A DNA stretch of 5,228 nt from Porticoccus sp. (lineage in GTDB: Bacteria > Pseudomonadota > Gammaproteobacteria > Pseudomonadales > Porticoccaceae): positions 1 to 5,228 of the forward strand of contig DRHD01000392.1 of NCBI GenBank assembly GCA_011049795.1, written 5' to 3'. A program made the position numbers and the translations under genes. Shown one piece after another: positions 1 through 5,228 of this stretch; position 1 is the first letter of the stretch, and the number at the start of each line of letters is the position of its first letter. Under the pieces are notes generated by a model. That model was not told the origin of the DNA. It saw only the letters and a program-made list of their open reading frames with translations, and ran no database searches.

Positions 1-983
1 AAGAGTTGGAGGAGCGTCAAAATACGGCTAATGAGATTGATGTCGCCTACAAAGAAATTCAAGCGATGTGGCTAAACAGTAGTTCGTCACTGAAAGAGGT
101 GCGCGAAGGTATTGCGACATCAGCGCAGCAACTCAATGATGAGAAAGGTAAAACTAAGGAAACTACCTCGGTTTTCAATAATAGCAGTGTGGCACTGGGC
201 AACATTCGCCAAGAAGTGGCTGGTATCGATGCCAAGGCCACGCGTAGCTGTGAAAATATTGATCGGTTGAAATCCCTGTCTGAAGATATTGTTAAATTTG
301 TTGAAGTGATTAACAATATTTCTGAGCAAACAAATTTATTGGCCTTGAATGCTGCGATTGAAGCCGCTCGTGCCGGTGAGCAGGGGCGTGGGTTCGCGGT
401 GGTGGCCGATGAAGTTCGTTCCCTGGCAAAGCGAGCCAGTGAAGCCGCATCAGAAATAGGCGCTCTTGTGGGTAGTATTGGCACAGAAACCCATAACACC
501 GATCAGCAAATTCGTGATGTATCTGATGACTGTCGCCTTGTTGCCGAGTCTACGGAAAATATCCTAACGACAGTGAATAGCGCTTTAGAGTTGGCGCGAC
601 ATATGCAGAATGTTATCAGTAGTTCTGCCAGCTCTGGTTTGGTGCAGTCGGTAAAAACTGAAGTGATTATTTGGAAGTTGGATGTTTATCGAGTGGTGTT
701 GGGCCTGTCCACGCAGTCGATCGATGAGCTATCGGATTACAGCCGGAGTTATTTATGGCAGTGGTTGCAAGGGGAGGGGCGGGAGCTCAGTTCCCAGTTG
801 TCCAGCTATTCACTATTGGAACAGCCCTTTCTAGAAATTAACCGCTTGGGAGTTGAGGCGCTTAATTATAAAGCGCTTGATGATCAGGAGACGGCGCTGC
901 GCGCCTTGCAAAATATGGAAAAGCATAGCGGTGAGTTTATGAAAGCGATATCGCGGTTAGAGGGCGAGTTAAATGCGCTTTGA
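1..983 (+). CDS. Methyl-accepting chemotaxis protein, C-terminal part (5' end outside window), with degenerate CZB-like domain
   Basis: This is the cytoplasmic end of a chemoreceptor that would signal to the CheA/CheW kinase complex. The frame is open to the left edge, with its first full codon at base 3. A TTG at base 6 follows directly in frame, but it is unlikely to be the start because it falls inside the signalling helix. Counting from that TTG, residues 1-105 are heptad-rich coiled coil and the conserved hairpin tip is at about 106-138 ([20 protein letters not shown], then [12 protein letters not shown]). The descending helix runs to about 205. Residues 212-320 match the layout of a CZB domain: an IIWK motif at 221-224, an LxxW-type motif at 250-253, a GEGRE segment at 256-260 and a final helix pair. 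The usual His/Cys zinc ligands are replaced (V220, S248, F275, N279). There is no C-terminal CheR-tethering pentapeptide. Membrane segments and any sensor domain cannot be judged here. The MCP call is very secure; the degenerate CZB call is moderately secure. Confidence 0.93.
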   Translation, partial: ELEERQNTANEIDVAYKEIQAMWLNSSSSLKEVREGIATSAQQLNDEKGKTKETTSVFNNSSVALGNIRQEVAGIDAKATRSCENIDRLKSLSEDIVKFVEVINNISEQTNLLALNAAIEAARAGEQGRGFAVVADEVRSLAKRASEAASEIGALVGSIGTETHNTDQQIRDVSDDCRLVAESTENILTTVNSALELARHMQNVISSSASSGLVQSVKTEVIIWKLDVYRVVLGLSTQSIDELSDYSRSYLWQWLQGEGRELSSQLSSYSLLEQPFLEINRLGVEALNYKALDDQETALRALQNMEKHSGEFMKAISRLEGELNAL

Positions 984-1005
984 GCGTTCATTCATTGGTA
1001 GTCGC

Positions 1006-1068
1006 TCAGACAGACTGTCAGCAAAGTTTCCGCAAACTTCAAGGGGGCTTTTTCAACCGCCTGTCTGA
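1006..1068. repeat. Nested inverted repeats downstream of the chemoreceptor; possible terminator
   Basis: The outer arms TCAGACAG (1006-1013) and CTGTCTGA (1061-1068) are perfectly complementary. They enclose a 6-bp hairpin AAGTTT-CCGC-AAACTT (1025-1040), followed by a G-run and then five T's (1049-1053). A short repeat GACAG-A-CTGTC (1009-1019) overlaps the outer left arm. The position just after the chemoreceptor stop would suit transcription termination. However, the T-run is about 8 bases beyond the inner stem, so this is not a textbook intrinsic terminator. It could equally be a structured leader or a set of protein-binding sites. Confidence 0.35.
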
Positions 1069-1079
1069 ACTTCTCACCT

Positions 1080-1091
1080 AGTGACATCACT
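1080..1091. promoter_or_regulatory. 12-bp inverted repeat AGTGA-CA-TCACT upstream of the permease
   Basis: The arms AGTGA and TCACT are perfectly complementary around a 2-base centre. The site lies 3 bases before the longer palindrome at 1095-1112. The half-sites resemble the GTGA/TCAC core bound by CRP/FNR-type regulators, but the 2-base spacing is too short for a normal CRP site. I therefore read it only as a possible operator element. Confidence 0.25.
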
Positions 1092-1094
1092 CCC

Positions 1095-1112
1095 TCTGTC
1101 AGGCCTGACAGA
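1095..1112. promoter_or_regulatory. Perfect 18-bp palindrome, candidate operator of the permease gene
   Basis: TCTGTCAGGCCTGACAGA is a perfect palindrome with two 9-bp half-sites and no spacer, ending 60 bp before the permease ATG. Related half-sites recur nearby: CTGTCAG at 1015-1021, CTGTCTG at 1061-1067 and CCTGACA at 1151-1157. A weak -10-like box, TAAGAT (1138-1143), lies between the palindrome and the gene, without a convincing -35 box. In that arrangement the palindrome would sit just upstream of the polymerase site, where a transcription factor could act. A zero-spacer hairpin with no T-run is a poor terminator, so a dimeric DNA-binding protein is the better guess. No regulator gene is visible in the window. 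Confidence 0.5.
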
Positions 1113-1172
1113 AACGACTTATCCATAGGTTCCCTAGTAAGATACGGCTACCTGACACGATTAACATTAGCG

Positions 1173-2495
1173 ATGGCAACAGATACGCCACAATTAAAAA
1201 GAACCCTGGGCCCGTTGATGTTATGGGGCCTGGGTGTTGGCTATGTTATTTCTGGCATGTACTTCGGCTGGAATTTAGGTCTAGAAAAAGGAGGGACATA
1301 TGGTCTAGCGATAGCCACCTTCTTTATTATGATCATGTATGTGACATTTACCTTTAGCTATACCGAGCTGGCTTGCTCAATGCCGAAAGCCGGTGGAGTA
1401 TTCGATTATGCCAGCCGGGCATTGGGCAATCACTGGGGTTTTATTGCTGGCATGGCCCAGAATATTGAATTTGTTTTTGCTCCTCCCGCTATTGCCGCAG
1501 CGATTGGGGCTTACCTCGGTATTTTCTTTGCAGAAATCGACACGATAGTATTGGCGATTGCTGTGTATCTACTCTTTACTCTGGTCAATGTTATCGGGGT
1601 AAGTTTTGCCGCATGGATTGAGTTGGTGCTAACCATTTTGGCAGTTGTTGAGTTATTGCTTTTTGCTGGCATCAGTCTCCCTCATTTTGAAATATCTAAT
1701 TTACACATAAACCCTCTGCCGAATGGATATGCCGGTGCGTTTGCTGCGATTCCCTTTGCCATCTGGTTTTTTCTGGCGATTGAAGGGCTGGCCAATGTAG
1801 CTGAAGAAGCTATTAATCCACAAAGAAATATTTTAATCGGTTTTGGGTCTGCTATTGGAACTCTGGTTTTACTCTGCTTTTTAACCTTTGCATCGGCGGT
1901 GGGGGTAGCTGGTTGGGAGGCGGTTGTATATGCCCCGGGTAGTGCTGAAGCGTCTGATTCGCCACTCCCTTTGGCCTTAGCCAAGATTATGGAAGAAGAC
2001 CATCTGTTGTACCACTTGGTGGTGAGTATTGGTTTGATCGGACTGGCGGCCTCTTTCCATGGCATTATGTTAGCTGCCGGTCGTTCGACCTACCAGTTTG
2101 CAAAGGGCGGTAATGCGCCCGCTAACTTAGCCAGGGTCAATACAAAATTTCATACACCCGTCAACGCTTTGATTTTTAATAGTTCGATTGGGATTGTGGC
2201 ATTGCTTACCGGTAAAACTGGCGAAATTATCACCATGGCCTGCTTCGGTGCGCTGTGTTTGTATATTATTTCCATGGTGGCGTTATTTGCTTTGCGACAA
2301 AAAGAGGCGGATTTAGACCGACCTTTTGAAGTGCCTTTTTACCCGCTGTTTCCTGCTGTGGCACTTGTTATCGCGATTATTTCACTGCTTGCCATGATAA
2401 TTTATTATAGTGAAATAGCCGTGATTTTCTTTGTTATTTTAATCGGAAGTTATTTTCTGTTTGTATTCTTCAATCAACGGTTTGCCAGAGTATGA
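1173..2495 (+). CDS. APC-superfamily amino acid/amine permease, ethanolamine-permease-like
   Basis: This is an inner-membrane secondary transporter, probably a proton-coupled importer of a small amine or amino acid. The 440 residues fit the usual APC length and give about 12 hydrophobic segments, roughly at 15-35, 42-65, 90-118, 124-145, 147-168, 186-206, 220-243, 278-300, 330-347, 350-373, 391-410 and 412-433. The first helix has the broken, glycine-rich APC substrate motif (GVGYVISGMYFGWN, 21-34). The loop after helix 6 carries the family signature EGLANVAEEAINPQRN (204-219), and EVPFYPLFP (386-394) precedes helix 11. The helix-1 wording is what I recall from ethanolamine permeases (EAT group), but no ethanolamine ammonia-lyase genes are visible, so the substrate is an inference. 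The ATG at 1173 is followed immediately by a plausible cytoplasmic N-terminus, but I see no clear Shine-Dalgarno sequence before it. The deformylase gene follows after 39 bp and probably shares the transcript. Confidence 0.9.
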   Translation: MATDTPQLKRTLGPLMLWGLGVGYVISGMYFGWNLGLEKGGTYGLAIATFFIMIMYVTFTFSYTELACSMPKAGGVFDYASRALGNHWGFIAGMAQNIEFVFAPPAIAAAIGAYLGIFFAEIDTIVLAIAVYLLFTLVNVIGVSFAAWIELVLTILAVVELLLFAGISLPHFEISNLHINPLPNGYAGAFAAIPFAIWFFLAIEGLANVAEEAINPQRNILIGFGSAIGTLVLLCFLTFASAVGVAGWEAVVYAPGSAEASDSPLPLALAKIMEEDHLLYHLVVSIGLIGLAASFHGIMLAAGRSTYQFAKGGNAPANLARVNTKFHTPVNALIFNSSIGIVALLTGKTGEIITMACFGALCLYIISMVALFALRQKEADLDRPFEVPFYPLFPAVALVIAIISLLAMIIYYSEIAVIFFVILIGSYFLFVFFNQRFARV

Positions 2496-2534
2496 TGGGC
2501 TTATCGGGTAGTGAACTGAGAATAGGAGTAGGGT

Positions 2535-3065
2535 ATGGCCCAGCAACGTGAAATTGCTCAGCTTGGCAGTAAGGTAATCCGTCAAGTAGCACTTGAGGTG
2601 AAAGATATTCTATCGACGGAGTCACAGGCATTGATAGAAGATATGCTGCTAACGGTGGCCGAGGCTAAAGGTGTGGGAATCGCGGCACCGCAAGTGTATC
2701 AATCTAAACGGTTATTTATTATGTGTTCAAAACCCAACAGCCGTTACCCGGATGCACCCGAGATGGAGCCGACGGCCGTGATTAACCCGAACATAATCTG
2801 GGCCTCAGATACGATGGAGAAAGGCTGGGAAGGCTGTTTGTCGCTCCCGGGTATTCGAGGCTTGGTTCCCCGGCATGATGCTATTCGGGTCCACTATAAC
2901 AATCGCGACAATGATCCTGTTGAAATACAGTATGAGGGTTTTCTCGCCCGTGTTTTCCAACATGAACTGGATCATTTAAATGGCATTGTCTTTATTGACC
3001 GGGTGGAATCAACGACTGAGATTATGATGGAAAAAGAATGGCTAAAAATGATGGAAGTGAATTGA
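2535..3065 (+). CDS. def: Peptide deformylase
   Basis: This cytoplasmic metallo-hydrolase removes the N-formyl group from new polypeptides so that methionine aminopeptidase can act. All three family motifs are intact: GVGIAAPQ (46-53), EGCLSLP (99-105) and HELDH (143-147). The expected metal ligands are C101, H143 and H147, the catalytic glutamate is E144, and Q53 is the conserved active-site glutamine. At 176 residues it has normal full length. The ATG start is well supported by AGGAG at 2524-2528, six bases upstream. The usual partner gene fmt (methionyl-tRNA formyltransferase) is not adjacent; the gene instead follows a permease and is followed by non-coding DNA. It may therefore be a second, non-housekeeping deformylase, which cannot be settled without the rest of the genome. 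Its function as a deformylase is secure from the motifs. Confidence 0.96.
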   Translation: MAQQREIAQLGSKVIRQVALEVKDILSTESQALIEDMLLTVAEAKGVGIAAPQVYQSKRLFIMCSKPNSRYPDAPEMEPTAVINPNIIWASDTMEKGWEGCLSLPGIRGLVPRHDAIRVHYNNRDNDPVEIQYEGFLARVFQHELDHLNGIVFIDRVESTTEIMMEKEWLKMMEVN

Positions 3066-3227
3066 CAGGAGCCTTTGAACCTTCCGGGAAGTAGCCGACA
3101 ATATAAAACGGACAGCTTAAATAATTAAGTTAAAAAGTTAAAGGTGGCGCATTGAACCTCCCCCAGTCCGCACTACAACAATAGTTCGCACCTATAATGT
3201 GCCTGCCAAATAATAAGACCCGGATAG

Positions 3228-3296
3228 ATGAAGTACCTTCGGAATAAAATACTCATTGCCTTAATAGGTTTAATACCCATCAAGCGTAAAAAGTAA
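3228..3296 (+). CDS. Doubtful 22-residue hydrophobic, basic small ORF
   Basis: An ATG opens a 22-codon frame ending in TAA. The peptide has a basic start (K2, R5, K7), a hydrophobic stretch at residues 8-18 (ILIALIGLIPI) and a strongly basic tail KRKK, with no acidic residues. That plan resembles small membrane-active peptides. The TATAAT at 3193-3198 would place a transcript start about 20-25 bases upstream. Against it, the ribosome site is weak (GGA four to six bases before the ATG), the -35 box is poor, and ORFs this short are common by chance in AT-rich DNA. I do not recognise it and give it low weight. Confidence 0.15.
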   Translation: MKYLRNKILIALIGLIPIKRKK

Positions 3297-3351
3297 CGGT
3301 TTGGTGAGGGCAGTGTTGGCCGGGTAGGACAGACGAGCCTTAGTGCATTAT

Positions 3352-3374
3352 TAACGTCTGTTAAGTTGACGTTA
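3352..3374. promoter_or_regulatory. Inverted repeat TAACGTC-N9-GACGTTA, candidate operator over the -35 box
   Basis: Two perfect 7-bp arms (3352-3358 and 3368-3374) are separated by 9 bases, about 16 bp between arm starts, which suits a dimer binding successive turns on one face of the helix. The right arm overlaps the -35 box of the predicted promoter at 3366-3395, a place where a bound repressor would block polymerase. The site lies about 135 bp before the dehydrogenase ATG. Confidence 0.4.
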
Positions 3375-3395
3375 CGGCTTGTGCCAGTATTTAAT
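3366..3395 (+). promoter_or_regulatory. Sigma70-type promoter candidate for the dehydrogenase gene
   Basis: TTGACG (3366-3371) is followed, after 18 bases, by TTTAAT (3390-3395). Each box matches five of six consensus positions. Transcription would begin near 3402 and leave a leader of about 105 bases before the ATG at 3509. This is the best-matching promoter I can see in the window, but it is judged by eye only. Confidence 0.45.
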
Positions 3396-3423
3396 CTGCT
3401 ACCAATAATGACCTAAAGATTTT

Positions 3424-3441
3424 TTAAATTTAACCACGTGG
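3424..3441. repeat. Two abutting palindromes, TTAAATTTAA and CCACGTGG
   Basis: A 10-bp AT-only palindrome (3424-3433) is directly followed by an 8-bp GC-richer one (3434-3441). They lie just downstream of the predicted transcript start, where a bound protein could block elongation. Either could arise by chance, and together they are only suggestive. Confidence 0.2.
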
Positions 3442-3448
3442 CTTGTTT

Positions 3449-3472
3449 AGCGCGGTGTGATCGACCGCTGCT
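3449..3472 (+). other. Leader hairpin upstream of the dehydrogenase ribosome site
   Basis: AGCGCGGT (3449-3456) can pair with ACCGCTGCT (3464-3472) through GCGGT/ACCGC and AGC/GCT with one bulged T, leaving a 7-base loop. It ends 24 bases before the Shine-Dalgarno sequence, so it could form in the mRNA leader without covering the ribosome site. No known riboswitch is recognised. Confidence 0.25.
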
Positions 3473-3496
3473 ATCTTGAGGGTGGCAAGGGTTGGC

Positions 3497-3500
3497 GGAG
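3497..3500 (+). promoter_or_regulatory. Ribosome binding site that decides the dehydrogenase start
   Basis: GGAG lies 8 bases before the ATG at 3509. The alternative in-frame TTG at 3476 has no comparable site, and it would add eleven residues (MRVARVGGVVF) before MQQVYVHG, where proteins of this family normally begin. Confidence 0.7.
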
Positions 3501-3508
3501 TGGTGTTT

Positions 3509-4519
3509 ATGCAGCAAGTTTATGTTCATGGTCCCGATGATGTCCGCAAGAGTGATGTACAAAGCCCTGTTGCAGGTGCTGATGATGTAATTGTTGACGT
3601 GGCTGCCTGCGGAATTTGTGGCAGTGATTTGGCGTATATCGCTATGGGCGGTTTGCCCGGACCTAACGGTGAGCCTATGCCTTTAGGCCATGAGTTATCC
3701 GGTGTGGTAACGGTGGTGGGGGATGCGGTTGACGGTATTAGTGTTGGGCAGCGGGTGGTGGTAAATCCCATGGCTGCCGATAACAGTATTGGCAATGGTG
3801 GCGGTGAAGGAGGCTTTACTCAGCAGTTATTGGTGCGTAATGCGAGTAAAGATCGCTGTCTCTATCCGATTCCTGATCATTTGAGTGATTTGCACGGGGC
3901 CTTGGTGGAGCCTTTGGGCGTGGCCATGCATGCGGTTAACCAGAGTGATGCCCAGGCGGGCGAGAAGGTCGTGGTGTTTGGCGCTGGGCCGATTGGCTTG
4001 GGTATTGTCGTGTGCCTTCGGTATATCGGCGTGACAAGTATTCTGGTGATTGATTACTCGCAGAAGCGCTTGGATATTGCCATGCAATTGGGTGCGGAGT
4101 CCGTATTCAACGTTGCTGAGGGCGATAGCTGGGCTTTTATTCGAAAGCATCATGGACGTGAAACGGTACATGGCATGCCAGCAGCGGGTACCGACGTTTA
4201 TTTTGATGCCGCCGGGGCTGCGCCAGTGATACGCGCTATTTTCGAGCAGGCCAAATTTGCTGCCCGCCTGATAGCGGTGGCGATGCACAAAGACGAAATC
4301 CAGCTGCCATTTTTTTATGTGATGGCTAAGGAATTGGTGATTAAAGGTGCGATGGCCTACCCATACGAGTTCGATGCGGTGATTGAGATGTTGTTGTCTG
4401 GCAAGGTGGATGTGACACCGATAGTGAGCCATCAGTTTGATTTTGCTGATTTTGATCAGGCTCTGGCTATGGCGAAACAGGTGGATAAAGCCGCCAAGGT
4501 TTTAGTGACCATTTCTTAA
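3509..4519 (+). CDS. Zinc-type medium-chain alcohol/polyol dehydrogenase lacking the structural-zinc lobe
   Basis: This predicted cytoplasmic NAD-dependent oxidoreductase belongs to the medium-chain dehydrogenase family (threonine/sorbitol/alcohol dehydrogenase-like) and interconverts an alcohol with an aldehyde or ketone. From the ATG it has 336 residues. The N-terminal GroES-like domain holds the catalytic zinc site: C37 in CGICGSD (34-40), H61-E62 in GHE, and probably E134 in VEPLG. The Rossmann domain starts near 153 with GAGPIG (158-163). D182 at the end of the second strand points to NAD rather than NADP. The loop at about 84-105, where many relatives carry four cysteines for a structural zinc, is glycine-rich and has no cysteine. 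The substrate is not predictable from the sequence. The gene has its own promoter candidate and a 105-base leader, and the oxidoreductase gene 152 bp downstream is on the same strand, so a shared catabolic role is possible but unproven. Confidence 0.92.
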   Translation: MQQVYVHGPDDVRKSDVQSPVAGADDVIVDVAACGICGSDLAYIAMGGLPGPNGEPMPLGHELSGVVTVVGDAVDGISVGQRVVVNPMAADNSIGNGGGEGGFTQQLLVRNASKDRCLYPIPDHLSDLHGALVEPLGVAMHAVNQSDAQAGEKVVVFGAGPIGLGIVVCLRYIGVTSILVIDYSQKRLDIAMQLGAESVFNVAEGDSWAFIRKHHGRETVHGMPAAGTDVYFDAAGAAPVIRAIFEQAKFAARLIAVAMHKDEIQLPFFYVMAKELVIKGAMAYPYEFDAVIEMLLSGKVDVTPIVSHQFDFADFDQALAMAKQVDKAAKVLVTIS

Positions 4520-4524
4520 TTGCG

Positions 4525-4551
4525 CTAGTTTGCTATGAGGGTATAGCCTAG
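4525..4551 (+). terminator. Weak imperfect hairpin after the dehydrogenase stop
   Basis: CTAG (4525-4528) and GCTAT (4532-4536) can pair with ATAGC (4543-4547) and CTAG (4548-4551), with a TTT bulge and a 6-base loop. It begins five bases after the stop codon, but no T-run follows, so any terminating effect would be weak or factor-dependent. Confidence 0.2.
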
Positions 4552-4579
4552 TAAATTATACTGACTCCCAACTTTCCAT

Positions 4580-4600
4580 GGTTTGAGCTGAAAGCTCACC
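4580..4600. promoter_or_regulatory. Inverted repeat TGAGCT-GAA-AGCTCA before the monooxygenase gene
   Basis: Perfect 6-bp arms (4584-4589, 4593-4598) flank a 3-base centre. Outer GG (4580-4581) and CC (4599-4600) could add two pairs across a TT bulge. A -10-like TATACT (4611-4616) follows 12 bases later without a clear -35 box. An operator overlapping a promoter for the next gene is plausible; with no T-run it is not a good terminator. Confidence 0.28.
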
Positions 4601-4671
4601 AGCTTCTACTTATACTGTGCCGCTTAATTCAACACCCTGCCCAAACCTCATTAATACTGCCGGAGATTGCA

Positions 4672-5228
4672 ATGAAATTTAATTATCACCATAGCATGTG
4701 TGCTGCCGATCAATATGTGCCACTGAGTGTGGCGGCGGAGGAGCGTGGTTTTCATGGGGTCACTATGCCTGATAGCATCTGCTATCCCAAAGAGGCAACA
4801 TCGCAATATCCCTATAACGCGGATGGAAGTCGTGATTTTTTGGAGTCAGTGCCCTTTATTGAGCCATTGATTTTGTCAGCGCATTTAGCTGCCGTCACTG
4901 AAAAACTAACGTTTACGACCTCCGTATTGAAATTGGCGATTCGCCAGCCAGCGATTGTCGCCAAGCAGCTATCCAGTTTAGCGGTGATCAGTAACAACCG
5001 TTTTAAGTTTGGTGTGGGTATCAGCCCCTGGGAGGAGGACTTTGATATTTGTCAAATCCCTTGGGCTAAACGCGGCAAACGTATGACTGAAATGGTAGAA
5101 ATTATCCGTGGCCTGATGAGTCCGGATTATTTTGGTTACAAAGGTGAAATTTTTGAGATACCTGAAATGAAAATGTGTCCTGTGCCAACTCAACCCGTGC
5201 CTATTTTAATTGGTGGTCACTCTGATGC
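4672..5228 (+). CDS. Luciferase-like monooxygenase / F420-type oxidoreductase, N-terminal part (runs off window)
   Basis: This is a bacterial-luciferase-family TIM-barrel enzyme that would use reduced flavin (FMN) or coenzyme F420 to oxidise or reduce a small organic substrate in the cytoplasm. The first 185 residues are present and the frame is open at the right edge; full-length relatives have roughly 280-350. Family landmarks are VTMPDSICYP (30-39), the TTSVLKLAIRQPAIVAKQLS strand-helix region (82-101), SNNRFKFGVGISPW (107-120) and RGKRMTEMVEIIRGLM (134-149). The window ends in PVPILIGGHSDA (175-186), the phosphate/cofactor-end motif. The ATG at 4672 is chosen because GGAG (4662-4665) lies six bases upstream and the first strand follows at once. 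Sequences of this style are often annotated as F420-dependent, but such names are unreliable outside actinobacteria and archaea, so the cofactor is left open. Confidence 0.9.
   Translation, partial: MKFNYHHSMCAADQYVPLSVAAEERGFHGVTMPDSICYPKEATSQYPYNADGSRDFLESVPFIEPLILSAHLAAVTEKLTFTTSVLKLAIRQPAIVAKQLSSLAVISNNRFKFGVGISPWEEDFDICQIPWAKRGKRMTEMVEIIRGLMSPDYFGYKGEIFEIPEMKMCPVPTQPVPILIGGHSD

Larger units (their letters stand above)
3066..3508. other. Gene-poor region between the deformylase and the dehydrogenase
   Basis: About 440 bp carry no convincing gene on either strand. The left part is AT-rich, with a short palindrome CTTCC-G-GGAAG (3081-3091) soon after the deformylase stop and no T-run that would make it a terminator. 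A perfect TATAAT (3193-3198) lacks a matching -35 box. The right part holds a promoter candidate, palindromes and a leader hairpin, which are listed separately. A small regulatory RNA or a decayed gene could be hidden here, but I see no direct sign of either. Confidence 0.6.

Noticed and set aside
6..8. TTG as the real start of the chemoreceptor
   Set aside because: The frame is open to the window edge and a helical coiled-coil region is already under way there, so the gene almost certainly begins further left.
59..499. Reverse-strand open frame of 146 codons inside the chemoreceptor
   Set aside because: It lies entirely opposite a well-conserved MCP signalling region and its translation shows no recognisable domain.
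1682..2065. Reverse-strand open frame of 127 codons inside the permease
   Set aside because: It is opposite conserved permease helices and its product has no recognisable motif.
3081..3091. CTTCC-G-GGAAG as a terminator of the permease-deformylase transcript
   Set aside because: A one-base loop cannot form a normal RNA hairpin and no T-run follows.
3193..3198. Perfect TATAAT as a strong promoter
   Set aside because: No acceptable -35 box at 15-19 bp spacing and no TG extension, so it is mentioned only in connection with the doubtful small ORF.
3476..3508. TTG at 3476 as start of the dehydrogenase
   Set aside because: The ATG at 3509 has GGAG 8 bases upstream and gives the family-typical N-terminus; the extra eleven residues look like translated leader.
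3827..4432. Reverse-strand open frame of 201 codons inside the dehydrogenase
   Set aside because: Despite its length it mirrors the Rossmann-domain coding region. Its His-rich, low-similarity translation looks like a codon-bias shadow, and no ribosome site supports it.
4812..5193. Reverse-strand open frames of 61 and 71 codons inside the monooxygenase gene
   Set aside because: They lie opposite conserved luciferase-family motifs and show no domain of their own.

Overview
The window looks like chromosomal DNA from a heterotrophic, probably marine gammaproteobacterium. This placement is inferred from the overall flavour of the proteins and the moderate base composition; no rRNA or other phylogenetic marker is present. 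All recognisable genes lie on the + strand. I see no tRNA, rRNA, CRISPR array, insertion sequence or integration site.

Layout. Bases 1-983 carry the C-terminal part of a methyl-accepting chemotaxis protein whose start lies outside the window. Its signalling tip is intact. It ends in a domain shaped like a CZB (chemoreceptor zinc-binding) domain in which every expected zinc ligand appears to be replaced. Bases 984-1172 are non-coding and rich in inverted repeats, including a perfect 18-bp palindrome about 60 bp upstream of the next gene. Bases 1173-2495 encode an APC-superfamily permease that most resembles ethanolamine permeases. After 39 bp comes a complete peptide deformylase (2535-3065), so these two genes are probably co-transcribed although no functional link is obvious.

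A gene-poor stretch of about 440 bp (3066-3508) follows. It holds a good sigma70-type promoter candidate with an inverted repeat over its -35 box, further small palindromes in the presumed leader, and one doubtful 22-codon ORF. Bases 3509-4519 encode a medium-chain zinc-type alcohol/polyol dehydrogenase that lacks the structural-zinc lobe. After a 152-bp gap with two small hairpins, 4672 to the window end encodes the first 185 residues of a luciferase-like flavin/F420-type monooxygenase.

How the genes may work together. The dehydrogenase and the luciferase-like oxidoreductase could belong to one catabolic locus for an alcohol, ketone or similar small hydrophobic substrate, but each has its own intergenic space and this is only an inference. 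The chemoreceptor, permease and deformylase show no clear pathway in common. I found no convincing new multi-gene system. The most unusual points are the zinc-ligand-free CZB-like domain and the palindrome cluster in front of the permease.
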